A stretch of DNA of 64,000 nucleotides from Deltaproteobacteria bacterium. GTDB taxonomy: Bacteria; Myxococcota_C; UBA6777. Where the stretch lies: the NCBI GenBank assembly GCA_006226375.1, contig SBHC01000008.1, forward strand, positions 79,307-143,306, read 5' to 3'. Under the pieces are notes generated by a model that was given only the letters and a program-made list of their open reading frames with translations, was not told the origin of the DNA and searched no databases. A program made the translations under genes and the position numbers. Shown here in pieces: positions 9,100-17,704 of this stretch; within the stretch, counting starts at the first letter, position 1; each line of letters opens with the position of its first letter.

Positions 9100-10086
9100 T
9101 TAGATAGCTTGGCGAAAATGCTCAGGGGAATGTCCTGTCCATTGAACGAATGCACGGGAAAAGGAGCTGGGTTCATCAAAACCCAACAGAAAGGAGATCT
9201 CAGACCCAGTTAAGGAAGTTTGGATGAGGTAATGTTTGGCTAGCTTCTCTCGGGTTTGATTCAACACCGCTTGAAAACTTGTGCCTTCCGAAGAAAGACG
9301 TCGTTGCAAAGTCCTCCGACTCAAAGCTAACTTCTTCGAAACGGCATCAACCGAAGCTCTTCCAGCAGGTAACGCTTCAATGAGGAGACTTTGTACACGT
9401 TCGGCCATGGAAGCAGACGCAGTCAACTCAGAAAGTTGCTTGTTTAGTGTGGGTTCCAACGACTTCCATAAGAATTCGTTGGCTGTGAGAAATGGACGCG
9501 TCGCATCTTCCACGGAAAAGCAAAGTGAAAACGATGCTCCCTTCTCAACGATGCCACCAAAAAATTGTTCATACTCCTCTAGCTTTTCGGGAAGCTTCGT
9601 TGTTGTCACGTTTAAGGGACGAATGTGTTCTCGGGTTCCTATACGGGCAAGCTGGACCAAAGCCACAAGCTCAGCAACTCCCAAAAAAGGAGGGGGTTGG
9701 AGTCCGCTTCCCAGCCAAGAAAAAGTAACCTGTATGAAGCTGGCGTGTAACGCTACGTCAAGACTTTGCGGAGAGACCAACCGCTTGAACTGCCCGATTC
9801 GTTGGCATGATTGAAGCAGGTCCTCACTGCACAAAGCAGCGATGATGAGAGGATGCATGGAGTTCACCGGCACAGACTGACCAATCCGAAGAGGCAACAA
9901 AGGATCCTTGGCTTCCTCTTCAAAGCTATTCCAAAGGCGAACGTTTTCCTTCAAGGAGATGGAGTGATTTGTCCGAGAAAAAAGGTCTTCAGGGAGCCTC
10001 GCTCGTCGAAGAATGTTCGACTCCGACAGACCCAAGTCCTTTAACAAAGTTCGGAAGTTAGGTTCGACAGGAACTTGTTTGGCCAT
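9100..10086 (-). CDS. AraC-family transcriptional regulator (arabinose-binding-like N domain)
   Basis: A 328-residue DNA-binding regulator. The N-terminal ~200 residues follow the OruR/ArgR-type sensor domain found in AraC proteins (LRIGQSVPVNSMHPLIIAALCSEDLL and later a long helical region). The C-terminal ~90 residues contain the two helix-turn-helix units: SVDAVSKKLALSRRTLQRRLSSEG and GSEISFLLGFDEPSSFSRAFVQWTGHSPEHFR. It is divergent from a second AraC gene starting at 10387; the 300-bp space between them holds a direct repeat that may be an operator. The alpha/beta hydrolase gene downstream on the same strand is a plausible target. Confidence 0.85.
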   Translation of the reverse strand: MAKQVPVEPNFRTLLKDLGLSESNILRRARLPEDLFSRTNHSISLKENVRLWNSFEEEAKDPLLPLRIGQSVPVNSMHPLIIAALCSEDLLQSCQRIGQFKRLVSPQSLDVALHASFIQVTFSWLGSGLQPPPFLGVAELVALVQLARIGTREHIRPLNVTTTKLPEKLEEYEQFFGGIVEKGASFSLCFSVEDATRPFLTANEFLWKSLEPTLNKQLSELTASASMAERVQSLLIEALPAGRASVDAVSKKLALSRRTLQRRLSSEGTSFQAVLNQTREKLAKHYLIQTSLTGSEISFLLGFDEPSSFSRAFVQWTGHSPEHFRQAI

Positions 10087-10386
10087 TGACGTACTTCACT
10101 TTCTCAGTTCAGATAAATCCAACCCATAGCACCAAGATAGTCGACCTTCCACAGGGGAACAATCGCAAAAGCCGCCAAAACTTAAGCTATTTGCGCCACC
10201 ACCTGGTTCATGTTGCAAAAGCCGGGCCTTATATCGTCTCCTCTATGGAATCATCGACAATCTGCGAAATGTGTTCGAAAAAAAGCGATTGGATTATTCG
10301 CAGAGGCTTAGGGTTTCGTTAGGATAGGATCACAAGAACGAACCCACACCAAGCAGTTCCTTTGGAACCAAGAGGCCTGGAAGCCA
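10087..10386. promoter_or_regulatory. Divergent AraC-AraC intergenic region with a direct repeat
   Basis: This 300-bp gene-free stretch must carry the promoters of both AraC genes. It contains a 10-base direct repeat, GCAAAAGCCG, at 10165-10174 and again at 10215-10224, that is 50 bp apart or close to five helical turns. AraC proteins usually bind directly repeated half-sites on one face of the helix, so these are candidate operators. I see no RNA gene or terminator here. Confidence 0.4.
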
Positions 10387-11292
10387 ATGTCCCAGTTTGT
10401 TCACTTTGAGAACCTTGCCCAGATATACGACTTCATCGGAAGGGGTGAACCTACCCACCCCTTGATAACCATCATTCGACGATGGCCCCAAACTGGACTT
10501 GATGTCAGCCAGTACAAGTTCACCAGCGCGCTGTATTTCATGACGCTCAAGAACTACAACGACGGGGCCTTGAAGTACGGCCGAAGCACCTATGACTATC
10601 AGAAAGGGACAATGGTGTTTGTTGGCCCTGGCCAGGTCGTCACCTTTGCCGGAGCACAACAACCAGCCGAAGACCCTGGCTGGACTGTCCTGTTCCACCC
10701 TGACCTGCTCCGGGGCACTTCGCTTGAGCAGAGCCTACGTGCTTTCTCGTTCTTTGACTATGACCTCAGCGAAGCCCTTCATCTTTCACAAAAAGAGCGT
10801 GACTATCTCAACGTTGTATTGGACCAGATGGAGCAAGAGCTCAACCAAAACATCGACCGTCACTCCATGGGAATTGTGGTTCATCATTTGGAAACCATTC
10901 TACGATACAGCCACCGCTACTACGAACGCCAATTCTACATCCGAACAAGCGCAAACAAGGACCGCTTGGTCCAGTTTGAATCCTATCTCAAAGACCACTT
11001 CAACTCACCCAAGCTGCTGGAAGATGGCATCCCAACAGTGGAACAATGTGGGAAAGCCCTGAACATGTCACCGTCTTACCTCAGCGACTTGCTGCGAGCC
11101 GAGACCGGAAAGAGCGCAAAGGCCCACATCCATAGCTTCCTGATCGACGAGGCGAAGTCACGTCTTCTTGGCTCGGATCAAACGGTTGCAGAGGTCGCAT
11201 ACAGCCTAGGCTTTGACTACCCACAGCACTTCAGCAAGCTATTCAAAACCAAGACAGGGATGAGTCCATCCGACTATCGAAAACTCAACTGA
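10387..11292 (+). CDS. AraC-family transcriptional regulator
   Basis: A 301-residue regulator with an N-terminal cupin-like sensor domain (MTLKNYNDGALKYG, then YQKGTMVFVGPGQVVTF and GWTVLFHPDLLRG, as in AraC proteins that follow a small ligand) and a C-terminal pair of helix-turn-helix units: TVEQCGKALNMSPSYLSDLLR and TVAEVAYSLGFDYPQHFSKLFKTKTGMSPSDYR. It is transcribed away from the other AraC gene and is followed after 17 bp by the membrane-anchored protein at 11310, so the two are probably one operon and the regulator may control it. No strong ribosome binding site is seen at the chosen ATG. Confidence 0.88.
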   Translation: MSQFVHFENLAQIYDFIGRGEPTHPLITIIRRWPQTGLDVSQYKFTSALYFMTLKNYNDGALKYGRSTYDYQKGTMVFVGPGQVVTFAGAQQPAEDPGWTVLFHPDLLRGTSLEQSLRAFSFFDYDLSEALHLSQKERDYLNVVLDQMEQELNQNIDRHSMGIVVHHLETILRYSHRYYERQFYIRTSANKDRLVQFESYLKDHFNSPKLLEDGIPTVEQCGKALNMSPSYLSDLLRAETGKSAKAHIHSFLIDEAKSRLLGSDQTVAEVAYSLGFDYPQHFSKLFKTKTGMSPSDYRKLN

Positions 11293-11309
11293 ACCCTCTG
11301 GAGAGCAAC

Positions 11310-12044
11310 ATGAAAGAAAACACATCCCCCAAGAAAAGTCTGGCTCGACGTATTCTCAAGTACGTAGGTCTCGGAGTCGCTGCGCTTCTTCTGGCCCTCT
11401 TCGTGCTTGCTGTGTGGATACATCATTCCTTAACATCGGTGCCCATTCAACAATGCAACGCCGGTAGCAGAACGGCCCAACGAATTGCGATGGCTGGAAA
11501 GATGAAACAGCCTGTCATCCGTTGTCCATTTCTGAAAATTGCCAAGCCGACGACCCGTGGGCTCAGAAACTTTGCCAAAGATGCCAAGAAAGCTGGGATG
11601 GATTACTGGATGGCTTTGTTTGTTGCGATCCAAGTCACCTGGGTACAGAAAGGATTTTGGGCTGTAGTAAAGGGAGAAACTCCGAACATCTATGCACTCC
11701 ATCGAGTCAAAGGCGTGTCGCATTGTGATTTGTATGCAAGCTATTTGCCGGAGCTACAAACGATGGCCAAGAAGATGGAGAAAGAGGGACAGCTTACCCT
11801 TCAAGATCTAGTGAAGATGAAGCAGTGGGTGGCACAGCAGGAGAAGGTGAAGATCAATGAACCGAGCAAGATCGAAACTGCGTTGGTCTTTGTCCGAGCC
11901 GGTGGAGATCTCAAGACAGGCAAGGTTCGGACTGTGGATGTATTCGACCTGCTTCAAGGAAAAGCACCAGCGAAAGGGGGAACCGTTACCGTCAGTCGAA
12001 TGAACCAAGCCAGGAATCTGGCGAAGTGGAAAGAAGACAGTTAG
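11310..12044 (+). CDS. Membrane-anchored protein with haem-thiolate-peroxidase-like motifs
   Basis: A 244-residue protein with a basic N-terminus and one strong membrane helix (residues ~18-38, YVGLGVAALLLALFVLAVWI), the rest presumably periplasmic. The mature part has three blocks in the order seen in chloroperoxidase/unspecific-peroxygenase proteins: an Arg-Cys-Pro motif (VIRCPFLKIAK, residue ~69) where the family has its haem-ligating Cys, a His-containing VSHCDLYAS (residue ~137) where the family has its EHD motif, and LTLQDLVKMKQWVAQQEK (residue ~165), like the conserved 'T.EDL...' helix. The resemblance is weak and seen by eye only; the acid residue of EHD is not clearly present. Preceded by a GGAGAG site and an AraC gene; its stop overlaps the GST stop by four bases. 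Confidence 0.5.
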   Translation: MKENTSPKKSLARRILKYVGLGVAALLLALFVLAVWIHHSLTSVPIQQCNAGSRTAQRIAMAGKMKQPVIRCPFLKIAKPTTRGLRNFAKDAKKAGMDYWMALFVAIQVTWVQKGFWAVVKGETPNIYALHRVKGVSHCDLYASYLPELQTMAKKMEKEGQLTLQDLVKMKQWVAQQEKVKINEPSKIETALVFVRAGGDLKTGKVRTVDVFDLLQGKAPAKGGTVTVSRMNQARNLAKWKEDS

Positions 12045-12712
12045 ACCGCAAAGTTCCGGGCGATCCAAGAGTTCATGGAGTGAAGCATATGACCGCTGCG
12101 TTGTTCAAGGTCAGGGACAATGGAAGATGTTGTAGAGGGACGAGCAAGAAGAGCGTCACGCCAGGCCGCAATCTTAGGAATGCCCTCGAACAAACCAAGC
12201 GATGGTTCGAGAGTTTCAGCCCAAGTCAAACGCTGAAGAATCGGAGCAATGGACGCATCCACCATGGAGTAGTTCTCGCCAGACCAGTAGGGACCCGACT
12301 CCGAAATGTTCTTGGCCAACTCTTCAAAATGACCGCGAATTTCTTTGGCAACGTTTCGGACGGGCTCTTCTTCACTGGACGATTGCAGCTGCCATGCTTT
12401 GCCCATGATGTTTGAGATGTAGGTAATCCACATCCGTTGTTGGGCACGGCCTAGAGGGTCGGAAGGCAGCAAACGACCTTGTTCAGTCGTTTCATCGAGG
12501 TATTCAAGGATGACAGCGCTTTCAAAGATAGAGGTATCATCCACTTTGAGAACTGGAACCTTCCCGCTGGGCGATATCGCAAGAAACCACTCGGGCTTGT
12601 TGCGAAGATCAATGTAGGTAATGTCATACTCACGACCTTGCTCTTCAAGCAAAATGGCCGCTCGTTGGACAAAGGGGCAAGCATCAAAACTAACGAGGTT
12701 CAGTGAAGACAT
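12041..12712 (-). CDS. Glutathione S-transferase family protein
   Basis: A 223-residue cytosolic GST. The thioredoxin-like N-terminal domain begins SFDACPFVQRAAILLEEQG, with a CPF active-site motif like omega-class and beta-etherase-type GSTs, then SPSGKVPVLKVDD with the cis-Pro, and the glutathione-binding ESAVILEYLDE. The C-terminal part is helical. The ATG at 12712 has AAGGAGA ahead of it and begins directly at the first strand; the longer in-frame extension does not look coding. The CPF motif suggests glutathione-dependent reduction rather than conjugation. The gene converges on the gene at 11310, and the two stop codons overlap within a four-base TTAG. Confidence 0.85.
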   Translation of the reverse strand: MSSLNLVSFDACPFVQRAAILLEEQGREYDITYIDLRNKPEWFLAISPSGKVPVLKVDDTSIFESAVILEYLDETTEQGRLLPSDPLGRAQQRMWITYISNIMGKAWQLQSSSEEEPVRNVAKEIRGHFEELAKNISESGPYWSGENYSMVDASIAPILQRLTWAETLEPSLGLFEGIPKIAAWRDALLARPSTTSSIVPDLEQRSGHMLHSMNSWIARNFAV

Positions 12713-12944
12713 AACATTCTCCTTGGAAAAGAGCCTAAAATGGGAAGCGCAACACCTAACCAAAAACAGCACGCTTTTGTTCCCAACATCCCAAATCAAA
12801 CCAGGACTTGCTCCTGCTTCTCAAGAAACACAAGGGGTTGCTGGATCCACATGATACAGGTGAAAAGCGATTTCCCACCATCCGAACGCGACAATGTTTC
12901 ATCGAATTGCGCCAACGAACAGCCCTTCAGAAGGAGATGACGTT

Positions 12945-13862
12945 TTAGTTCTTGCTGGAGGTCGATGAGATCCTGTACGTACCTTTCGCTCGGACGTACA
13001 CAAGACAGGCTTGTTTTCCTTGGCAAGTCATCCGATGCAAAGCGCCATTCCCTTTGGACCGAAAGTAGCTACCGGGCTCCAAAACAAGAGCAGATGCTTT
13101 CTCCCCAGCCTGATACTTGAGTTTCCCTTGAATCACAACAGAGCGAAGAAGAGAAGCCTGGCTCCGGAGCACTCCACGGAATCCAGCTGGTAAGGATAGA
13201 AGGCTCCCGTTCAGGTGCCTCGATTGTGGTTTCCCCCACAGATGAGCGACCGAAGGACCTTGCACAGACAGCCAACTCGTGTTGGTAGAATTCAGCCAAA
13301 CAAAGTTCGATGGGTCCACATTCACGGGCCTTTCACCACTATCAAACGCTTTCTTGATGGGCAGGACGAGATAAGGACCGTTCTCAATCTCGATGAACGC
13401 AACGTTGGTGGAACCTTTGGCAGAAGTGATGTGAACCTCACCTTTGGGCTGGGTCCAGAACGATCCAGTCGGCATCCACATGTTAGCAGCTTTGGGATCA
13501 TCATTGTGCACAAGGCCGTGAATGACAACACCACGATAGGTCACGTTGTGGATATGAGGCGGTGATTGAAAGCCATCGACAAACTTAACGAGAAAGCCAG
13601 TAGGCACAGGACCTTTCCGATCTCCCCACAACGTAGCAGCTTTCGGACTCTTGTCACCACGCTTTGGATTCAGCTTCTCCCACTTCACCTTGGATGCAGG
13701 GACAACGTTGTAGGTGACACCTGGAGGAGAGCCCTTGGTGACGTTACTGCCCTTCGTCTCTTTGTTCGGTTGAGCAGGGTTTCCGTTAGACTTTTTGCAT
13801 CCAACCAAACCAAGACACAATCCTAACATCAAAGCAATCGATAGTACTTTCCAATTCATCAT
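12945..13862 (-). CDS. DUF4437-family cupin lipoprotein
   Basis: A 305-residue lipoprotein: signal peptide with lipobox LGLVGC, then a Lys/Asn/Gly-rich linker, then two cupin-like halves. The first contains the metal-binding-type pattern [24 protein letters not shown] and the typical DUF4437 statements [21 protein letters not shown]; the second half ([29 protein letters not shown] ... [18 protein letters not shown]) repeats the fold. Such proteins resemble the cupin domain of ChrR anti-sigma factors but their activity is not established. It is the third gene of a likely operon with the SDR (48 bp upstream) and the LLM oxidoreductase. Confidence 0.8.
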   Translation of the reverse strand: MMNWKVLSIALMLGLCLGLVGCKKSNGNPAQPNKETKGSNVTKGSPPGVTYNVVPASKVKWEKLNPKRGDKSPKAATLWGDRKGPVPTGFLVKFVDGFQSPPHIHNVTYRGVVIHGLVHNDDPKAANMWMPTGSFWTQPKGEVHITSAKGSTNVAFIEIENGPYLVLPIKKAFDSGERPVNVDPSNFVWLNSTNTSWLSVQGPSVAHLWGKPQSRHLNGSLLSLPAGFRGVLRSQASLLRSVVIQGKLKYQAGEKASALVLEPGSYFRSKGNGALHRMTCQGKQACLVYVRAKGTYRISSTSSKN

Positions 13863-13910
13863 TCCACCGCCCTTTCAGGTATGTTGTACTGTTTCAACGA
13901 AAAGAATGAC

Positions 13911-14720
13911 CTACGAGTCGTAGGTATCCAACACCCGCTCCATCGCTGCAATAACTTCTTGTGACTTTCGTGGGTCAAGAGCATCCGGGTGAGGAGAAGC
14001 AAACTGACCAGAGTCATTGTCGAAATACAGGCCGCTGGCTTCCGCAAACTCATCGCTGAGAGCGGCACGACAGAGAATATCAGCGCCGACGCCAACATCA
14101 CCACCGGCGATGCCAAATCCTTCTTTGACCATCTTGCTTCCCAACAACGATCCTGGATTCACAGCAACCACCATTGGACCCTCTTCCTTGCAAGAATGAG
14201 CCATGGTTCGAGACCACATGGTGATCGCCAACTTGCTTTGCGAATAAGCATCCATAGCAGAAAGACGAGACTCGCCAGCGACTGCGTTCAACACAACAGG
14301 AGACTGCGCCGCCGAAGAGACATTCACCACACGACTGGAGCGATCCAGAAGTGGCATCAATAGCTTTGTAAGGTAATACGGTGCTATCGCATTCACAACA
14401 AAGCGTACATCCAGTCCACCATTGGTGGTGGGCTCGGACGTCTTTAAGACACCTGCGTTGTTGATCAGTACATCCAATGTCTCGTGTTGTTCTAGCACAG
14501 CGCTCGCAAGATTCTTTACTTCCGATAGCTCGGAAAGGTCGGCCACATAGGTATCAAGGCGGGTCGAGTCTGAAAGTCCAACGAGTTGTTGCTTTACCGT
14601 CTCTAGCTTGGAGGCATTGCGACCATGCAACAACAAAGTATGACCCAAAGAGGCAAGCGTCCTTGCTGTGGCGTAGCCGATGCCATCGGTAGCACCCGTA
14701 AGTAGTATGGTTTTCTTCAT
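13911..14720 (-). CDS. Short-chain dehydrogenase/reductase
   Basis: A 269-residue SDR with cofactor motif TGATDGIG at residue ~8, an Arg-Asn after the second strand (LLLHGRNASKL) favouring NADP(H), NNAG at ~88, the catalytic Ser in VVNVSSAAQ and the Tyr/Lys pair in YSQSKLAITMWSR. The motif set is like the retinol dehydrogenase / WW-domain oxidoreductase-like subgroup. It lies 17 bp after the LLM oxidoreductase gene and 48 bp before the DUF4437 gene, all on the same strand, so a common pathway is likely but its substrate is unknown. Confidence 0.88.
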   Translation of the reverse strand: MKKTILLTGATDGIGYATARTLASLGHTLLLHGRNASKLETVKQQLVGLSDSTRLDTYVADLSELSEVKNLASAVLEQHETLDVLINNAGVLKTSEPTTNGGLDVRFVVNAIAPYYLTKLLMPLLDRSSRVVNVSSAAQSPVVLNAVAGESRLSAMDAYSQSKLAITMWSRTMAHSCKEEGPMVVAVNPGSLLGSKMVKEGFGIAGGDVGVGADILCRAALSDEFAEASGLYFDNDSGQFASPHPDALDPRKSQEVIAAMERVLDTYDS

Positions 14721-14737
14721 GATGTTGTGACTCTCTC

Positions 14738-15703
14738 TTACCCCATAAACTCTGGGAGTAGTTCATCTGCAAGACGCTGCAAGGTTGCTTCGATATCGGC
14801 CTGGTTGAATCGCAAGTTCAGCGCAACATGATTCATCCCAATGGCCTCTAATGACTTCAGGTAAGCACGAAGTTGATGAATCCCAGACCGAAAGCCGAGA
14901 TGAATGGGTTGCACCGGAGCATCGGGGTCATCCACCAAATCGATGTACAAGGATTGCATCGCAGGTTTTGGAGTGTTCCCAGCCGCTTCCCCCTTTTCAC
15001 GCAAGCTTTGGATCCACCTGCCCTGCTCAGCAACATTTCGAGGATAGGTCATCCAGCCATCTCCATTCTCTGCGAGCCATTCTGGAGGTTGTCGGCTACT
15101 GCCTGTGATGAGTAGAGGCAGTCGACCTCCAACAGGCTTAGGCAACAAATCCCCACCCGATGGTGAGCCTAATGCAGTAGCAAAGGCTGGAAAGTCTTCA
15201 GACATTCGCTGGATGTACAGCATGCTATCTCGAAACCGTGAGCCTCTTTCCTCAAAGGGAATGCCAAGAGCTGGATATTCGCTGGGACGATCTCCGGAAG
15301 CAACACCCAAGAGAAGCCTCCCACCGGAAAGGACATCGACGCTGGCAGCGGCCTTCGCAACATGAGCAGGGTGTCTCAAGGGCAACACAATGCTTGCAAC
15401 GCCGAGAGCGATTTGCTCCGTCTTTCCTACCAGGAGGCCCAAATACACAAAGGGGTCCAAGATCTGGCCAGCGTCCCCAAAGCTTGGGACATGGAAGGGA
15501 ACATCCCGCAACCAAACCGCAGCGAAACCCAATTGCTCTGCCATTTGAACGCGTTCGAGATGTCGAGCCATTGAGGGCACGCTGCTCTCTGGATACGCCT
15601 CAATGGGAACGACCAACCCAAGACTTAACTTCCCCCAACGAAACGTTGCATTGTAACCTCGGTTGATGGGTTCAAAACCCGGCTCGCTCCGTTGGTGATT
15701 CAT
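14738..15703 (-). CDS. LLM-class flavin oxidoreductase (BA3436-like)
   Basis: A ~321-residue luciferase-like oxidoreductase, expected to use reduced flavin (FMN or F420). It has the features of the 'luciferase-type oxidoreductase BA3436' group: GLVVPIEAYPESSVPSM, GFAAVWLRDVPFHVPSFGDAGQILDPFVYL, IALGVASIVLPLRHPAHVAKAAASVD, then LSGGRLLLGVASGDRPSEY and RPLLITGSSRQPPEWLAENGDGWMTYPR-like segments. The ATG at 15703 is chosen because TTGGAG lies just upstream; further in-frame sequence upstream overlaps the promoter zone shared with the divergent LysR gene. First gene of the LLM-SDR-DUF4437 operon. Confidence 0.85.
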   Translation of the reverse strand: MNHQRSEPGFEPINRGYNATFRWGKLSLGLVVPIEAYPESSVPSMARHLERVQMAEQLGFAAVWLRDVPFHVPSFGDAGQILDPFVYLGLLVGKTEQIALGVASIVLPLRHPAHVAKAAASVDVLSGGRLLLGVASGDRPSEYPALGIPFEERGSRFRDSMLYIQRMSEDFPAFATALGSPSGGDLLPKPVGGRLPLLITGSSRQPPEWLAENGDGWMTYPRNVAEQGRWIQSLREKGEAAGNTPKPAMQSLYIDLVDDPDAPVQPIHLGFRSGIHQLRAYLKSLEAIGMNHVALNLRFNQADIEATLQRLADELLPEFMG

Positions 15704-15753
15704 CATTCCACTCCAAGAGGTGAAGAGTTTCCAGGTCAGAGTATCCTTCAAAC

Positions 15754-15817
15754 ATTCGTTACAGATGAAAGAAGGCAACTCCCGGATTCATCCTTTGATA
15801 TCTTGAGTGTAGCGAAT
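15754..15817. promoter_or_regulatory. Inverted repeat in the LLM operon / LysR intergenic region
   Basis: ATTCGTTACA at 15754-15763 is matched by TGTAGCGAAT at 15808-15817, its reverse complement with one mismatch, with 44 bp between the arms. It lies in the control region between a LysR gene and the operon it probably governs, where LysR proteins bind as tetramers to two separated sites. This is a candidate operator only. Confidence 0.35.
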
Positions 15818-15881
15818 ACGTGTGCGAGAGTGAAGCGAACTTCCTTTGCAACACTTTCAAAAGAAATTTGAAAATCAAGAT

Positions 15882-16808
15882 ATGAAGATCGGCGATATGG
15901 AGCTACTCATACGAGTGGCTGAGACAGGTAACATGACCCTTGCAGCGCAGCAGGTGCACCTCACTCCAGCAGCCGTAAGCGCAGCGGTCAATCGCATCGA
16001 AACAACGTTGGGAGTTCGACTGTTTGAACGAACGACTCGTTCCCTGCATCCGACAGAAGAAGGATTGCTTGTACTTGAAAGTTGTCATGAAGTTGTAGGG
16101 CGATGGCAAAGCACCCTAGATGAGCTTCGAGGACAGCGCTACGAAGTGGAAGGAACCGTTCAACTCGCAGCGCCCGCCGATACGACCTATCAAATTCTTG
16201 AAGCTTTGATTGTCAAAGTATGCACCCAACATCCAAAGCTGCAAGTAGTGCTGAACAGCAGCGATGTCGTTCTACCCATTCACAGGGATGCCATTGATAT
16301 TGCGATTCGGTATGGTCCTCTACAAGACAGCTCGCTGCTTGCGAGACAGGTGGTGGACACACCTGGAGTTCTTGTCGCATCCCCGTCTTACCTCGCTGAG
16401 CATGGAGTCCCAAAGATCCCACAGGAGCTGGAGAATCACCGCTGTCTAACCCTTCAGATCTCCAGCATTCCCAAAGTCTCCTGGCTCCTCCAAAGCAACC
16501 AAGACGCTCACCTGATAACCTTGGACAGCCCCTTGTGTGGGGACGGATACCTCGCACGAAAGTGGGCCATCAAGGGAATGGGCATTGCCTACAAGAGTTT
16601 GTTTGATGTGATTGATGATTTGGAGGCGGGTCGGCTCAAGAGAGTGTTGCCGAAGTACACGGTCGGCCAGATGAAGATTCACATCGTATCCCCAAGCCGG
16701 AGTTTTCTACCGGCCCGTGTCAAGGTATTAAGTGAAGCCATCGAAGCCCATTTTAAAGAGAGAGTTGAGCGTTGCAATCGTTGGTTGAAAGACAACAAAG
16801 AGACATGA
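15882..16808 (+). CDS. LysR-family transcriptional regulator
   Basis: A ~308-residue regulator. The N-terminal winged helix-turn-helix reads ELLIRVAETGNMTLAAQQVHLTPAAVSAAVNRIE, followed by LGVRLFERTTRSLHPTEEG; the remainder is a periplasmic-binding-protein-like effector domain with VQLAAPADTTYQILEALI, DIAIRYGPLQDSSLLARQVV and a C-terminal FLPARVKVLSEAIEAHF, as in the DsdC/CrgA-like LysR group. The ATG at 15882 is preferred to a TTG 36 bases upstream. It is divergent from the LLM-SDR-DUF4437 operon, the classical arrangement for a LysR regulator and its target, with an inverted repeat between them. Confidence 0.9.
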   Translation: MKIGDMELLIRVAETGNMTLAAQQVHLTPAAVSAAVNRIETTLGVRLFERTTRSLHPTEEGLLVLESCHEVVGRWQSTLDELRGQRYEVEGTVQLAAPADTTYQILEALIVKVCTQHPKLQVVLNSSDVVLPIHRDAIDIAIRYGPLQDSSLLARQVVDTPGVLVASPSYLAEHGVPKIPQELENHRCLTLQISSIPKVSWLLQSNQDAHLITLDSPLCGDGYLARKWAIKGMGIAYKSLFDVIDDLEAGRLKRVLPKYTVGQMKIHIVSPSRSFLPARVKVLSEAIEAHFKERVERCNRWLKDNKET

Positions 16809-16823
16809 CACTCACTGCTGCTC

Positions 16824-16852
16824 AAAGAAGCGGCAGGTAGATGCGCTTCTTT
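16824..16852. terminator. Bidirectional terminator between LysR and DUF1456 genes
   Basis: A perfect 9-bp stem, AAAGAAGCG paired with CGCTTCTTT, with an 11-base loop, sits between two convergent genes. The A-run on one arm and T-run on the other allow termination in both directions, though the U tract is short. Confidence 0.6.
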
Positions 16853-16855
16853 CGC

Positions 16856-17329
16856 TCAGTCTTCCGAGCTATCAAAGTCGTGCTTCTTCTCTAAGCCATC
16901 AAAGAACTGCTCCAAGACTTCATCCGGGCAAGGTCGGTAATGTTTGTGGCCAGGCTTCCGGAAGTAAGGGCCCAATTCGCGACCGCCCAACTCCACACCA
17001 GCCCACTCGTAGACGTAAAGCAAGTCATCGTTCTTGAGGTTTAGAGCAATCTTAATCTTCTTGAAGATCATGTTGTTCGTAAGTTGCTCTTCAGGGACAG
17101 GCTGGGGACCGTCCTTCTTCCCGCGATTCTCAACAATCCACCCGTTAAGGAAGCTGGCTAGCTCAACATCCAAACATGGAACAAAGCCGTCTTCTTCGTC
17201 TTCCTTGAGCCAACTCTCAACTTGTTCTGGAGTCACGGAGAGACCAGCATGAGCAAACATCCCTACCCATTGGGAATCGTCCCATTGAAAGATCGAATGC
17301 AGTCTACGGAGAACATCATTAGGAGTCAT
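16856..17329 (-). CDS. yehS: DUF1456 protein, YehS-like
   Basis: A 157-residue cytosolic protein that matches YehS in order and length: NDVLRRLHSIFQWDD, VESWLKEDEEDGFVPCLDVELASFLNGWIVENRGKK, then NNMIFKKIKIALNLKNDDLL and a final PGHKHYRPCPDEVLEQFFDGL. The protein consists of two copies of a helical unit of ~75 residues, as in the family. Biochemical function is not known. The ATG at 17329 has AAGGATG upstream; a longer in-frame extension is unlikely to be translated. Stands alone, convergent with LysR. Confidence 0.85.
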   Translation of the reverse strand: MTPNDVLRRLHSIFQWDDSQWVGMFAHAGLSVTPEQVESWLKEDEEDGFVPCLDVELASFLNGWIVENRGKKDGPQPVPEEQLTNNMIFKKIKIALNLKNDDLLYVYEWAGVELGGRELGPYFRKPGHKHYRPCPDEVLEQFFDGLEKKHDFDSSED

Positions 17330-17505
17330 CAAACATCCTTTGTATGGGCCTCCCAGAAACAGGGACGCAACACCATGAAGTAAGTGGAAACATACCAAGA
17401 ACAACACAAACGGGTATAACTTGGAGTGCTACCCAAGCGCAACAAGCCATGATGTGTTGAATAGAATGGAGTGGGGAGAAGAAAGGAAAAGAGGAAGGAA
17501 GAAAC

Positions 17506-17533
17506 CCAACGCTCTAAGGGACAAGAGCGTTGG
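17506..17533 (-). terminator. Rho-independent terminator downstream of acnB
   Basis: CCAACGCTCT and AGAGCGTTGG form a perfect 10-bp stem with an 8-base loop. Read on the minus strand it is followed by GGGTTTCTTCC, a T-rich tract, about 170 bp after the aconitase stop. It is placed to end the acnB transcript. Confidence 0.65.
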
Positions 17534-17704
17534 TCAGGCTTGATTTGGGGGAGGCGAAACTCAAAACCACTCACTTTGACTTGTCTGAAGAACCACCCCC
17601 TGCGTTGGAGTTCCTTGCCATGGCGCTGCCATGCCGTGTCACTCCGCCTGGGTTCTGGCCCTTCATTCGTCGTCAAACTTGAGCGCTTTTTTCATTCCGA
17701 CTCC

